A stretch of DNA of 38,643 nt from an uncultured Caulobacterales bacterium (GCA_903900155.1 CAIUMD010000005.1:1-38643), one strand, 5' to 3'. Shown: positions 14,600-22,084, counted from the first letter of the stretch. Numbers and translations are program-made. The notes: generated by a model from the letters alone, not told the origin.

Positions 14600-15334
14600 A
14601 TGCCCGCTTCACTATACGACCGGCTTGTTGCTTTACCGCGCCCAGAACCTGGCAAGGCGACTTTGCCGCCAGTCGAGATCATCGCGTTCAATGTTCATGT
14701 CCGTCGCAAGCTGCACGGGTGGAAGCAAAGCACCTTAGCCAGCTTGGCTGATGTGTCGCTGTCGACCATCGAGCGCATCGAGCGCGGCGAGCCCGTTCAG
14801 CCGGCCTTGATGGAGAAGGTCGGCGCCGCGTTCGGCTATCCGCCCGGCTACTACACCGCGCCGCGAACCCCGCTGACGCAGGAAGAAGTAGCGCAGCAGT
14901 ACGACGGGCACACGGTTTTCGTTTCGGTCGAACCGTTTGCCAAGCAACTGCAGTTTCGGCGCATCGCGCGATGCATGCACCTTGTGTTTGCGCCGATCGG
15001 CGACTGCCCTAACGACCAGCCTCAGTTGCTCAAGCTGTTCGAACTCTTGTCCGAACTGACTGTACGGCTAGCCCTCCCGACGCTGGCGCCAAGATCGCGA
15101 CTGGGCGGCGTTCGCCCTCTCTATCAAGCGATCACCAACCAGATCGCCCTCCTGCGTCGCGCTGGCATCGCGCTCGTCTGCGGCGTGCTTCATGAACCCG
15201 AGCGCGACCCACAGCGCTACGCTGTCATCGCCGCAGGTCATCTCGCCGTCGATCCTGGGATCCAAACGCGCAAGCTGCTTATCCTCGACCGTCGAGAGGT
15301 GACCGGAACCTGGGAGACGGAGAGCCTGGATTGA
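14600..15334 (+). CDS. XRE-family HTH regulator with a C-terminal domain of unknown function
   Basis: A 244-residue protein. Residues 27-75 form a Cro/CI-type helix-turn-helix (NVHVRRKLHGWKQSTLASLA, LSTIERIERGE). The remaining 165 residues are a mixed domain of no recognised family, without obvious membrane segments or Ser-Lys LexA-type cleavage residues. The start at 14600 has an AAGGA about 7 nt upstream. The TGA overlaps the TTG start of a 32-residue membrane peptide (TTGA), so the two are translationally coupled. Location near the integrase suggests control of the element, by analogy only. Confidence 0.85.
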   Translation: MPASLYDRLVALPRPEPGKATLPPVEIIAFNVHVRRKLHGWKQSTLASLADVSLSTIERIERGEPVQPALMEKVGAAFGYPPGYYTAPRTPLTQEEVAQQYDGHTVFVSVEPFAKQLQFRRIARCMHLVFAPIGDCPNDQPQLLKLFELLSELTVRLALPTLAPRSRLGGVRPLYQAITNQIALLRRAGIALVCGVLHEPERDPQRYAVIAAGHLAVDPGIQTRKLLILDRREVTGTWETESLD

Positions 15335-15429
15335 CGGACGCCCTCTTCAATCCGGCGGTCATTCTGGCCCTGGCTGCGCTTGCGTCCGCCTTAGCCAAGC
15401 TTGTCTGGGCCTTTCGCCGGAAGCGCTAG
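15331..15429 (+). CDS. 32-aa single-span membrane microprotein
   Basis: TTG-initiated frame of 33 codons overlapping the stop of the XRE regulator. It starts MTDALFNPAVILALAALASA, giving a hydrophobic helix of about 20 residues, and ends in the strongly basic WAFRRKR. This is a typical N-out/C-in single-span peptide following the positive-inside rule. No family is recognised. The TTGA coupling and the well-formed membrane helix argue for a real gene, but there is no independent start signal. Toxin-like, sensor-partner or membrane-tether roles are only guesses. Confidence 0.5.
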   Translation: MTDALFNPAVILALAALASALAKLVWAFRRKR

Positions 15430-15455
15430 TCTTCCTTGCCGTAGCCCTGGCGTCG

Positions 15456-16055
15456 TTAGTCCTCGCTCGTCGCGAAGGCTGGGCGGATCGAAACGATCTT
15501 GCGAATCTCCCTGATCGCTGCCCGCGCCGCTTGCTTGGCGGCAGGACGAGGCAGCCCGCGTGCTCGGAATGCCTTGACCGTATAGTCGAAGTAGAGCCGA
15601 TCCCACGCTGGCCGAAACCCGGTGTCCGGGACCTCGGCCAGGAGCTTCGGCCGATTCACATCGTGCTTCAGGCGATCCCCTGGTCGCCCGGCTTGGATAT
15701 AGAGACCCCGGCTTGCGAGAATATTCTCCACCAGGACACCCTGGTTCTTGGTGAGGTCGAACTCGACGATGACAAAGGCCTCAGCTGGCCGCTGGAGTGT
15801 TAGATAGAGCGCGACCGTATGGTCGTGGCCCGGCAGCTGCCCCCACTGAACCTTGACGTCACCTTGGTGGACGGAGGCTTGCGCCTCGATCGCCGCGTCA
15901 ATGTCGGATCGTTGCGACGTGTCGAGGATGACGAGAGGGATGATGCGGCCGTCCCCGATCCCGCCCGTCCCGATGGCGCCGTCAGCGACAATGGGGGCCA
16001 CCAGCCGCTCATGATCATGGTTGAGCCGGAAAATTGCCGGCTTGAAGATGCTCAT
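15456..16055 (-). CDS. Hypothetical soluble protein, partner of the upstream membrane protein
   Basis: A 199-residue protein beginning MSIFKPAIFRLNHDHERLVA. The middle shows alternating strands (GRIIPLVILDTSQRSDIDAA, KVQWGQLPGHDHTVALYLTL, EAFVIVEFDLTKNQGVLVEN), and the C-terminus is a basic helical segment (RPAAKQAARAAIREIRKI). No family is recognised. Its ATG overlaps the stop of the 16052-16600 gene as ATGA, implying coupled synthesis and perhaps a complex. It lies in the accessory region between the XRE unit and an SOS-boxed gene. Confidence 0.7.
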   Translation of the reverse strand: MSIFKPAIFRLNHDHERLVAPIVADGAIGTGGIGDGRIIPLVILDTSQRSDIDAAIEAQASVHQGDVKVQWGQLPGHDHTVALYLTLQRPAEAFVIVEFDLTKNQGVLVENILASRGLYIQAGRPGDRLKHDVNRPKLLAEVPDTGFRPAWDRLYFDYTVKAFRARGLPRPAAKQAARAAIREIRKIVSIRPAFATSED

Positions 16056-16600
16056 GCTCGGCGCTCCGACATCACCAACACCTCGACGCCCGTCGCCTGT
16101 TGGTGAGTATCGCTGGCGATCACCTCGTAGCCGTCGGTGACGGAGCCCGCGAGAAGCTTCGGAGCGGCCAGGAAGTAGCACCATCCTGACTCGACTTGGT
16201 GTGCATCGATGCGAAAGGGTGTTGAAAGGCCGTGGCCCTCGCCAAAATCGCGGTAGGCGATCGCCGGCAGACGCAGCGACATCGGAAGATCGCGACGGTA
16301 GCGGATAGCTAGTTCGAGCAGCGAGACTGAGTTTCCGGTGTCTGTCGGATTGGCGATCTGGACCTTGAAGGCGAAGAGCTTGCCCTCCTCGCCGAGGTCG
16401 CGGTGGAAGGATTCCAGCAAGCGGACCTCCAGCTTCGGCGTCCGCCGCGCCTCCTGCCGTTCAGCCAACCGCTGGGCTTTGGCCGAGGTCCGCCACGCCA
16501 GGACGGAAAACACCAGCGCGACCACAGCCACGAAGAACGTCAGCCAAGTCGCCCAGTCGCCAGGCTGAACGGCCCTGATCGCTGCGTCCAGATTCCTCAC
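16052..16600 (-). CDS. Single-pass membrane protein with cytoplasmic domain, unknown
   Basis: A 182-residue protein with one N-terminal transmembrane helix (WLTFFVAVVALVFSVLAW, about residues 19-36), then a charged linker (TSAKAQRLAERQEARR) and a soluble beta-rich domain (about 55-180). The positive charges after the helix predict that the domain faces the cytoplasm. The domain has an immunoglobulin-like strand pattern (KLFAFKVQIANPTDTGNSVS), but no family is assigned. It is first in a two-gene unit with 15456-16055. The pattern of a membrane anchor plus soluble partner recalls sensor/effector pairs in defence islands; this is inference. Confidence 0.75.
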   Translation of the reverse strand: MRNLDAAIRAVQPGDWATWLTFFVAVVALVFSVLAWRTSAKAQRLAERQEARRTPKLEVRLLESFHRDLGEEGKLFAFKVQIANPTDTGNSVSLLELAIRYRRDLPMSLRLPAIAYRDFGEGHGLSTPFRIDAHQVESGWCYFLAAPKLLAGSVTDGYEVIASDTHQQATGVEVLVMSERRA

Positions 16601-16708
16601 CGTGCCCTGTCCTCGAACCTTAAAAGCGCCCAGCGTGTCGAAGCGCTACGCCGCAACCTTGGCCCATTCCACCCGCGGCGTCATGGCGCCTCGACTCCGT
16701 CCACCAAT

Positions 16709-16723
16709 GTTCTATATTCGTTC
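16709..16723 (+). promoter_or_regulatory. LexA (SOS) box overlapping the promoter of 16726-17079
   Basis: GTTC-TATATTC-GTTC is an exact match to the alphaproteobacterial LexA site GTTC-N7-GTTC. The spacer contains TATATT, a plausible -10 element, with TCGACT about 16 nt upstream as a -35 candidate. The next gene's ATG starts 3 nt after the box, so LexA binding would cover the promoter and the mRNA would be leaderless or nearly so. Confidence 0.75.
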
Positions 16724-16725
16724 TC

Positions 16726-17079
16726 ATGAACCACGCCCATCCCGTCACCGCTGAGCCGCTGACCGCCGTGGAGATCGACGGCGTCCTTGGCGAGCCCGGC
16801 TACCTTGAAACCCTGCCCGCCGTCCGCCACGTCGACGCCGGCCGCGATGGCGGCCTGGTCGTCTGGCTGGACAGCGCCCTGGACACCGTCCCCCCGCTCG
16901 ACGAAGAGCGCCCTGACCGGCCGCCGGAGGTGGAACTGCATGGCCAGGGCGCGCCCTGCCAGGCGCTGGTCGACCATCCCCGCGCCCAGCACGTCGAGAT
17001 GTTCTTCGACGGCCTGGGCGACCCGGAATGCGCCCCGCTGGGCTGGTGGCATGCGCGCGTGTGGTTGAAGGCCGATTGA
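16726..17079 (+). CDS. SOS-boxed hypothetical protein, 117 aa
   Basis: A 117-residue acidic, proline-rich soluble protein (MNHAHPVTAEPLTAVEIDGV...) ending in GLGDPECAPLGWWHARVWLK. No family is recognised, and no signal peptide or membrane segment is seen. The start lies immediately after a perfect LexA box and there is no room for a ribosome binding site, pointing to a leaderless transcript. It is followed after 66 bp by an SRAP gene on the same strand. Codon use matches its neighbours. The damage-response link rests on the box and the SRAP neighbour. Confidence 0.7.
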   Translation: MNHAHPVTAEPLTAVEIDGVLGEPGYLETLPAVRHVDAGRDGGLVVWLDSALDTVPPLDEERPDRPPEVELHGQGAPCQALVDHPRAQHVEMFFDGLGDPECAPLGWWHARVWLKAD

Positions 17080-17145
17080 AGACGGCCTTGCACCTGGTCG
17101 CCTGACCGCTAGCTTCAATGGATCGGCCGGCAGGGACATTCGAGG

Positions 17146-17901
17146 ATGTGCAATCTCTACGCCCTCATGAAGGCGCGGGCGGAAGTCGCCGCCCTGGCGC
17201 GCGCTATGAGCGACCTCAACAACAACCAGCCGCCGATGCCGGGGATTTACCCTGACTACGCCGCGCCGATCATCACCCGCGGCCAGGAAGGCCAGAGGAT
17301 TATGCGCGATGCGCGCTGGGGCATGCCGTCATCGAAACAGGCCCTGTTCGAGGCCGCGACGGAGCGGGCTGACAAGCTGCGCGCCAAGGGCACGGAGTTC
17401 GATTTCGACGAACTACTGAAGATGGAGCCGGACAAGGGCACCACGAACGTGCGCAACACGGTCAGCCAGAAGACGGGCAGGATCAACACCCATTGGGCGC
17501 CCTGGCTAGGCGCGGGCAACCGGTGTCTGGTGCCCTTCACGTCCTTCGCCGAACCGGACCAAGACCACGAGAGGACGCGCAAGAACATCTGGTTCGCGTT
17601 GGATGACAGCCGCCCGATCGCCTTCTTCGCCGGCATCTGGACGCCGCACGCCTGCGTGCGGATGAAGAGCAAGGGCTGGGAGGAAATCGTCGCCTACGGC
17701 TTCCTGACAACGGAGTCGGCCGAGCCGGTGAAGACCTACCACGCCAAGGCCATGCCGGTGATCCTGACCGAGCCGGAGGAATGGGACCTATGGATGAGCG
17801 ACGCCCCCTGGACTGAGGTCGCCCAGCTGCAGCGGCCCCTGCCCGATCGGCTGAAGGTGGTGGCCACCGGCGGCAAGAGCGACGACGTCGTGCCGGCCTG
17901 A
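17146..17901 (+). CDS. SOS response-associated peptidase (SRAP, YedK/HMCES family)
   Basis: A 251-residue SRAP domain protein. The protein must begin MCN because processed Cys2 is the nucleophile; the frame starts MCNLYALMK, which fixes the start. The conserved asparagine-arginine region appears as TTNVRNTVSQKTGR, the active-site glutamate in VPFTSFAEPDQ and the catalytic histidine in KTYHAKAMPVIL. Family members form a covalent thiazolidine crosslink with abasic sites in single-stranded DNA and shield them. The length is near the family norm. It may be coexpressed with the LexA-boxed gene upstream; no separate box is seen in the 66-bp gap. Confidence 0.93.
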   Translation: MCNLYALMKARAEVAALARAMSDLNNNQPPMPGIYPDYAAPIITRGQEGQRIMRDARWGMPSSKQALFEAATERADKLRAKGTEFDFDELLKMEPDKGTTNVRNTVSQKTGRINTHWAPWLGAGNRCLVPFTSFAEPDQDHERTRKNIWFALDDSRPIAFFAGIWTPHACVRMKSKGWEEIVAYGFLTTESAEPVKTYHAKAMPVILTEPEEWDLWMSDAPWTEVAQLQRPLPDRLKVVATGGKSDDVVPA

Positions 17902-17907
17902 TCGGCT

Positions 17908-18234
17908 TTAGCGGTCCGGCGGCGTCCAGGACCACGCGCCGTCGAAGAGGTGGGGAAAGACCGCGACGTCTTTTGACCCGCACCCTTCTACGCCCGTGCA
18001 GGACAGCCGCGCGGCGATATCGGCGATCTTGACGTCCACGCGATGCTCGAACTTTTCCAGCAGATCCTCGGGCGTCCACTCGATCAGTCGCGGACATTCG
18101 CGACAGCAGATCGCCAGGGAATAGCCCTTGGTCAGAAAGGTCCTGACCGTGTCGTTGCCGACCTGGCCCAGGTGGAAGCGTCGGATCAGAGCCTCCGGCG
18201 GGCGCTGCAGCGTCGAGGACGGATGGTTCGGCAC
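17908..18234 (-). CDS. Hypothetical protein with a putative zinc-binding cysteine cluster
   Basis: A 108-residue protein. The middle contains LAICCRECPRLIEWTP and later RLSCTGVEGCGSKD, two cysteine pairs spaced like a zinc ribbon, and between them a helix (EDLLEKFEHRVDVKIADIAA). The N-terminal part is arginine-rich. This could be a small DNA- or protein-binding zinc protein; no family name is given. It is convergent with the SRAP gene, with 6 bp between stops, and divergent from the gene at 18371. Confidence 0.65.
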   Translation of the reverse strand: MPNHPSSTLQRPPEALIRRFHLGQVGNDTVRTFLTKGYSLAICCRECPRLIEWTPEDLLEKFEHRVDVKIADIAARLSCTGVEGCGSKDVAVFPHLFDGAWSWTPPDR

Positions 18235-18370
18235 CGGGGGCGTTTCTCCGACGTACGCTATACGAGATAGGCCTCAAAACTTCGGCTGCCAGCGGCAGCG
18301 CCCCGCCAGGTCCATCATCGGCTATGATATGCGCAAATCGCTTCGTCGACGGAACGCTATTAAGCCGGAC

Positions 18371-18748
18371 ATGACCCTGCCTCAGGAACCTAGCCTAGAG
18401 CCCATCGACTACTGGCGCGCGGTCTCGCGCCGTGGCGTGCTCGCGCTCGGCTTCTGCGTCCGACGCACGATCGAAGGCCCGACGTTGGTCGCGGAACTGA
18501 CCGGGCCTTTGGACGGCTGGACCCGTCGCGCCGCCTTGGCCGCGATCGGCGTCCACGATGATGCTGAACGTACGCGCGACCTTGCCCTAGTCGCCGCCCG
18601 CGCGGTTCTGACCATGGCCTTGGAGCACACGCCTGCGATGACCGCGCTGGAGGCCTACCAGGGCCTGCTCATCGACGCGGTCTGGAGAGCGGTCGAAGAC
18701 GACCCACCCCGCAAGATCGAGATCCTGGGCCGCTCGGCGCCGATCTAG
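18371..18748 (+). CDS. Hypothetical protein, 125 aa
   Basis: A mostly helical 125-residue protein (MTLPQEPSLEPIDYWRAVS...) with a central stretch LDGWTRRAALAAIGVHDDAE and a C-terminal helix. No family, signal or membrane span is recognised. An in-frame ATG at 18329 would add 14 residues; 18371 was preferred because the added segment is basic and atypical. Neither start has a strong ribosome site. Its stop overlaps that of the HEPN-like gene on the other strand (shared CTAG), so the two are tightly convergent. Confidence 0.6.
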   Translation: MTLPQEPSLEPIDYWRAVSRRGVLALGFCVRRTIEGPTLVAELTGPLDGWTRRAALAAIGVHDDAERTRDLALVAARAVLTMALEHTPAMTALEAYQGLLIDAVWRAVEDDPPRKIEILGRSAPI

Positions 18749-19269
18749 ACGTCGCCAGACCGCTGGCGGGCGGTCTGGTCGGCTTCGATCTCGTCGGCGA
18801 TCATCTGCGCGGTGATCCCGAAGCGTTCGGCCATGCCATGGCTGAAGGCCTCCAGGTCCCGGTTCAGGGCCATGAAGACATCGCAGGCCGCGTCGCTGCG
18901 CGCGATCATCGCGGCTTCGAGCTGATCTGGAGGCGCTCCGCCCTCGATGTAGAACCTGAAGAAGCGATGGACCAGGAAGTCGCGCTCGGGCTTGCACGCC
19001 TCCAGCCGCGCCAGCAGCTCCGCTGGTAGGCGCCCCGTTTTCTTGATCTTGCCCAGCATGGTCCCGAAGGTGTGGGTGAAGCTGGTGTCGAAGAAGTCGT
19101 CCACCCGCCCTTCCCAGGCCGCGTCCTCGACCCCGTTGCGCTCGGGCAGCAGGCTCAGGACGCTGTAGGTGTTGACCAGTTCGTACTCCAGGGTCTGGAT
19201 CGCGAAGTGGGCGCGGCCGTAACGCGCGAAGGCCTCGCGATGCTCATCGCTGACGAAGGGCGAGTCCAC
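18745..19269 (-). CDS. Small helical protein with a HEPN-like R-x4-H motif
   Basis: A 174-residue all-helical protein. Residues 96-101 read RDFLVH, matching the R-(N/D)-x-x-x-H motif of HEPN-domain ribonucleases, and the N-terminal helix ARYGRAHFAIQTLEYELVNT resembles HEPN helix 1. HEPN proteins often serve as RNA-cutting effectors in antiphage and toxin systems, but the motif alone is weak evidence. The GTG start has AGGA 8 nt upstream. It follows the ATPase-nuclease fusion by 29 bp on the same strand, so the two almost certainly form an operon. Confidence 0.8.
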   Translation of the reverse strand: MDSPFVSDEHREAFARYGRAHFAIQTLEYELVNTYSVLSLLPERNGVEDAAWEGRVDDFFDTSFTHTFGTMLGKIKKTGRLPAELLARLEACKPERDFLVHRFFRFYIEGGAPPDQLEAAMIARSDAACDVFMALNRDLEAFSHGMAERFGITAQMIADEIEADQTARQRSGDV

Positions 19270-19298
19270 GGCGAGGTCCTTTCCAGCGCGGTCTGCGG

Positions 19299-21422
19299 CT
19301 ACTTGGGGATGCTGAACTTCAGCTTGTCTTGGTAGACGCCGATGCGCTTGCGGGCGCGATCCACGACATCGTCGAAGTGCAGGATCTCGAAGTAGGTCTC
19401 GCCCAGCTTCGTGCGTGTCGTCGGGTCTATGAGATTGTCGGAATTGAACCAGCCCTTGCCGGTAGGGAACGGCGTCCAGCCGTTGAGCCGCAATGGATCC
19501 AGCGTGTCGCCGATGAGATAGCCGTAGAACCTCTTGATCCTCCCGCCCGACTTGGCCGCCAGGAGGTGGGCATATTGGTTGAGGTCGCCGACGTGGTCGT
19601 CCATCGACACGCCCGGCGCCTTGAACTCGACGATGATCGCCGAGCCTTCCTTGCTGAACAGCGCGATGTCAGGCCGTTTGGCGCCGTGGTCCTGCGCGCG
19701 GCGGGCCAGCAGGTCCTTGAAGGCCTGATCGATGTCGTTCTCGAAGACCTTCTCGTCGCTGTTCCAGACGATGTTGGCCAGCGGCATGTCCGAGGCGATG
19801 TAGTCGTAGTAGTGATATTCCTCGCTCAGCAGCCAGATGTCGTGGTCGGTGACCTCGGTGCTGTCCTGGCGCATCGGAAAGAAGATGCTGTGGATGATCC
19901 GCTCGTCCTTGCGTCGGGCGCCGTCATCCAGGTTCTGCACCGACAGGTTTCGCCCGCAGGCCAGGGCCAGAACCTCGACGATGCAGGCGCGCCGCACGAC
20001 GAGCTGCGAGAGGTTGGCCATGTCGAAGTTTTTCAGCGACGTCGTATATTTCCACGAAATCTCGCTGATCTTCTTGCGGAAATCGGCGGAGTCCGGCTCG
20101 GCCGCGACAATCTCTTCCTTCAGGCGGTAGATCTCGGCGGTCTCGTCGATGACCTTTTCCTGGTACTTCTTCAGAACCCGATCGACGATCTTCTGGGCTG
20201 ACTCGCCGTAGACCACCCGCGTGGAGGTCTCTTGCAGCATGTCCTCGGTGACGCCGTACTTGTCGGTGATCTCCTTGACCACGTCCTCTTTCTTCCAGTC
20301 GCCCGGGATCACCATGGCGTCGATCACCGGATCGATGGCGGCATGGATCGTCTCGTAGGACACCCGCTCGGAGCCAAAGAGCCCGCCGGCCTCAAGTTCT
20401 TCGGGAATATCCTCGAAGTTGTCGCGCTGCTCATTGACGTGCTGGTCGAGGAAGTCGCTCTCGATCAGGACGATGTGATTGTAGCCGCCGACGGGATTGT
20501 TCTGTTCGGTCTTGCTGCGCAGGTATCGGTTGGTGATGTCGCGAACCGGCGAGAACTTGGCGCAGAACGCGATGGCGTTACGCTTCAGGCCGAACGATGC
20601 AGCATCCAGCCGATAGTGGGACAGCCTGAAGGTCTGGAAAGTCCCCAGACCGCCGCCGGTGTCCGGGTCGCGCTCTTCGACCTGGACTTCCCGCACGGCC
20701 GTGACGACCGGCAGGTCCTGGCGCCGAAGAACTTCGGTCTGGTCGGGCTGGGCCCAATGGGTGGTCGAGAAGACAATCTCGAAATCGCCAAGCTGGCTAG
20801 ACAGGCCGACCAGGCGCTGCAGGAAGGCCAGCAGCATCTGCTTCTTCAGCGCCGCCGCCGAGAACATCGCGCTGAGCAGCGCGTTGGGCGGCAGGCGAAC
20901 CCGTGCGGCATCCTTGAAGTTCAGCAGCTGGATGGTCGTGCCGATCTTCGAAGCGTCGCCAGCGTCCTCAGCGAAATCGTCGGCCTCGATCTGCTTTTGA
21001 CGTTCGTCGTAGGTCATCCAGCGACGAAACACCTGCCCATCCCGGCGGAAGGTGCTGTCGATCGCCATGCCGGCGAAATAGTGGAAGAACTGGATACGAC
21101 CCGCGCCCTTGCACTTGCCGATTCCCGAGATCGTCAGGTCGTCCTTGTACGACGTGTCCTTGGTCAGGAAGGCCTTCAGCTGGGCCTCTCCCAGCCCGCA
21201 GCCGTTGTCGGCGCAGGTGATGGTCATCACATCCCGATCGTCGAGCAGATCGACTTTCTGAAACGCCACGTCGACCCGGATGCTGAGGCTGGGCGCGGTC
21301 GGATCGTCGTGCTTGCGGATCAGGTAGGAATCGATGGCGTTCGAGATCAGCTCCTCGAACACCACGTAGGGATTCTTGCTGAGCTTGGTGTTCTTGATGC
21401 TGCCGCGGACATCGAGCGTCAT
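19299..21422 (-). CDS. GHKL-type ATPase fused to a C-terminal PD-(D/E)XK nuclease-like domain
   Basis: A 707-residue protein. The N-terminus is a GHKL (gyrase/Hsp90/kinase/MutL) ATPase: N-box EELISNAIDS (residues 23-32, Mg-binding Asn28), G1 box DNGCGLG (72-78) and glycine-rich lid GIGKCKGAGR (100-109). A long middle region follows, with helical and coiled-coil-like parts at about 400-470 (ESAQKIVDRVLKKYQEKVID). Near the C-terminus, RPDIALF (Asp585) and AIIVEFKAPG (Glu599-x-Lys601) form a PD-(D/E)XK nuclease signature like that of DUF4263/Shedu and related effectors. The likely role is an ATP-gated nuclease in genome defence, as in MORC/MutL-like systems; the exact family is not recognised. 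The ATG at 21422 is preferred over a GTG at 21443. A HEPN-like gene follows. Confidence 0.85.
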   Translation of the reverse strand: MTLDVRGSIKNTKLSKNPYVVFEELISNAIDSYLIRKHDDPTAPSLSIRVDVAFQKVDLLDDRDVMTITCADNGCGLGEAQLKAFLTKDTSYKDDLTISGIGKCKGAGRIQFFHYFAGMAIDSTFRRDGQVFRRWMTYDERQKQIEADDFAEDAGDASKIGTTIQLLNFKDAARVRLPPNALLSAMFSAAALKKQMLLAFLQRLVGLSSQLGDFEIVFSTTHWAQPDQTEVLRRQDLPVVTAVREVQVEERDPDTGGGLGTFQTFRLSHYRLDAASFGLKRNAIAFCAKFSPVRDITNRYLRSKTEQNNPVGGYNHIVLIESDFLDQHVNEQRDNFEDIPEELEAGGLFGSERVSYETIHAAIDPVIDAMVIPGDWKKEDVVKEITDKYGVTEDMLQETSTRVVYGESAQKIVDRVLKKYQEKVIDETAEIYRLKEEIVAAEPDSADFRKKISEISWKYTTSLKNFDMANLSQLVVRRACIVEVLALACGRNLSVQNLDDGARRKDERIIHSIFFPMRQDSTEVTDHDIWLLSEEYHYYDYIASDMPLANIVWNSDEKVFENDIDQAFKDLLARRAQDHGAKRPDIALFSKEGSAIIVEFKAPGVSMDDHVGDLNQYAHLLAAKSGGRIKRFYGYLIGDTLDPLRLNGWTPFPTGKGWFNSDNLIDPTTRTKLGETYFEILHFDDVVDRARKRIGVYQDKLKFSIPK

Positions 21423-21444
21423 TGTCTTTTCAAGCGATCCCACA

Positions 21445-21468
21445 GGCCATTCTGGCCACTTCTGGCCA
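21445..21468. repeat. Phased GGCCA repeats upstream of the ATPase-nuclease gene
   Basis: On the minus strand TGGCCAGAA occurs twice with a third TGGCC, giving three copies of the core at 9- and 10-bp spacing, 23-46 bp before the ATG at 21422. This is where an operator for an HTH regulator would be expected. Confidence 0.4.
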
Positions 21469-21576
21469 GCCCCCTAGTCACAGTCAAGCCAGCAACCCAA
21501 GCGGGTCTTCGACCGGCCGCCACCGCCAGGGGTCGGGCGGCCCGTGAGCCGCTGACAAAGAGAAGGACCGCCCGCC

Positions 21577-21965
21577 TACGTCAGCTTCGGTCGCCGTGGC
21601 AGAGACCTGCATGACCCGGCCGCGGCGCTCGCGGTCCAAGTCCACGAGGATGATCTGCCTAGCGCATCGTCCAAGGCCTGGCGGCCAGCACCATCAGCGT
21701 GAAGACGCCGATGAACAGGCCCGGCACGAACCAGGGCTCGGTCCTGCCTTCGATCCGCTGGACGAGGCTGGTGAGGATGGCCGTCGGCATGACCGCCGCC
21801 AGCGCGCAGCCGATCCAGCCCTGCCACTCCCGCCAGACCGGGCGGCCGTCCTCAGGCTCATCCTCATCCATGACGCTCCCCCCGCGCCACTCTAGCGCGC
21901 ACGGCGCCGTTTAGCGATCGAGGGTCGCAGACGGCGCTGCCAAGGTACGTCACCTTCGGTCGCCG
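21577..21965. repeat. 20-bp direct repeat bracketing the small membrane-protein gene
   Basis: TACGTCAGCTTCGGTCGCCG (21577-21596) and TACGTCACCTTCGGTCGCCG (21946-21965) differ at one base and lie 369 bp apart, on either side of the gene at 21659-21871. They may mark a small duplication or an old insertion; both read RRPK(L/V)T on the minus strand. Confidence 0.45.
21659..21871 (-). CDS. Small two-span membrane protein, 70 aa
   Basis: A 70-residue protein with an acidic start (MDEDEPEDGRPVWREW) and two hydrophobic segments (GWIGCALAAVMPTAILTSLV and FVPGLFIGVFTLMVLAA). The ATG has a GGGGGGAG tract 5 nt upstream. No family is recognised. It sits alone between the ATPase-nuclease gene and imuA, flanked by a 20-bp direct repeat. 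Confidence 0.65.
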   Translation of the reverse strand: MDEDEPEDGRPVWREWQGWIGCALAAVMPTAILTSLVQRIEGRTEPWFVPGLFIGVFTLMVLAARPWTMR

Positions 21966-22069
21966 CTGAAAAATTCTGATTCCGCTCAAACCCTTGCCGC
22001 GTCTGGATCTAGCGGTGGGCGCGCGCCTGCGCCGCACCCATGGCCCCGTTGACTCCCGCACGCCGAAGA

Positions 22070-22084
22070 GAACAAAGCTGGAAC
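22070..22084 (+). promoter_or_regulatory. LexA (SOS) box of the imuA-imuB-dnaE2 operon
   Basis: GAAC-AAAGCTG-GAAC is the reverse complement form of GTTC-N7-GTTC. It lies 19 bp before the imuA ATG and follows TTGACT (22049-22054), a likely -35, so LexA would cover the -10 region. LexA control of this operon is well established in Caulobacter and relatives. Confidence 0.85.

Noticed and set aside
18309..18322. GTCCATCATCGG as the second att copy
   Set aside because: Only about 11 of 12 bases match the dusA 5' sequence and similarity stops at once; too short to be the duplicated core.
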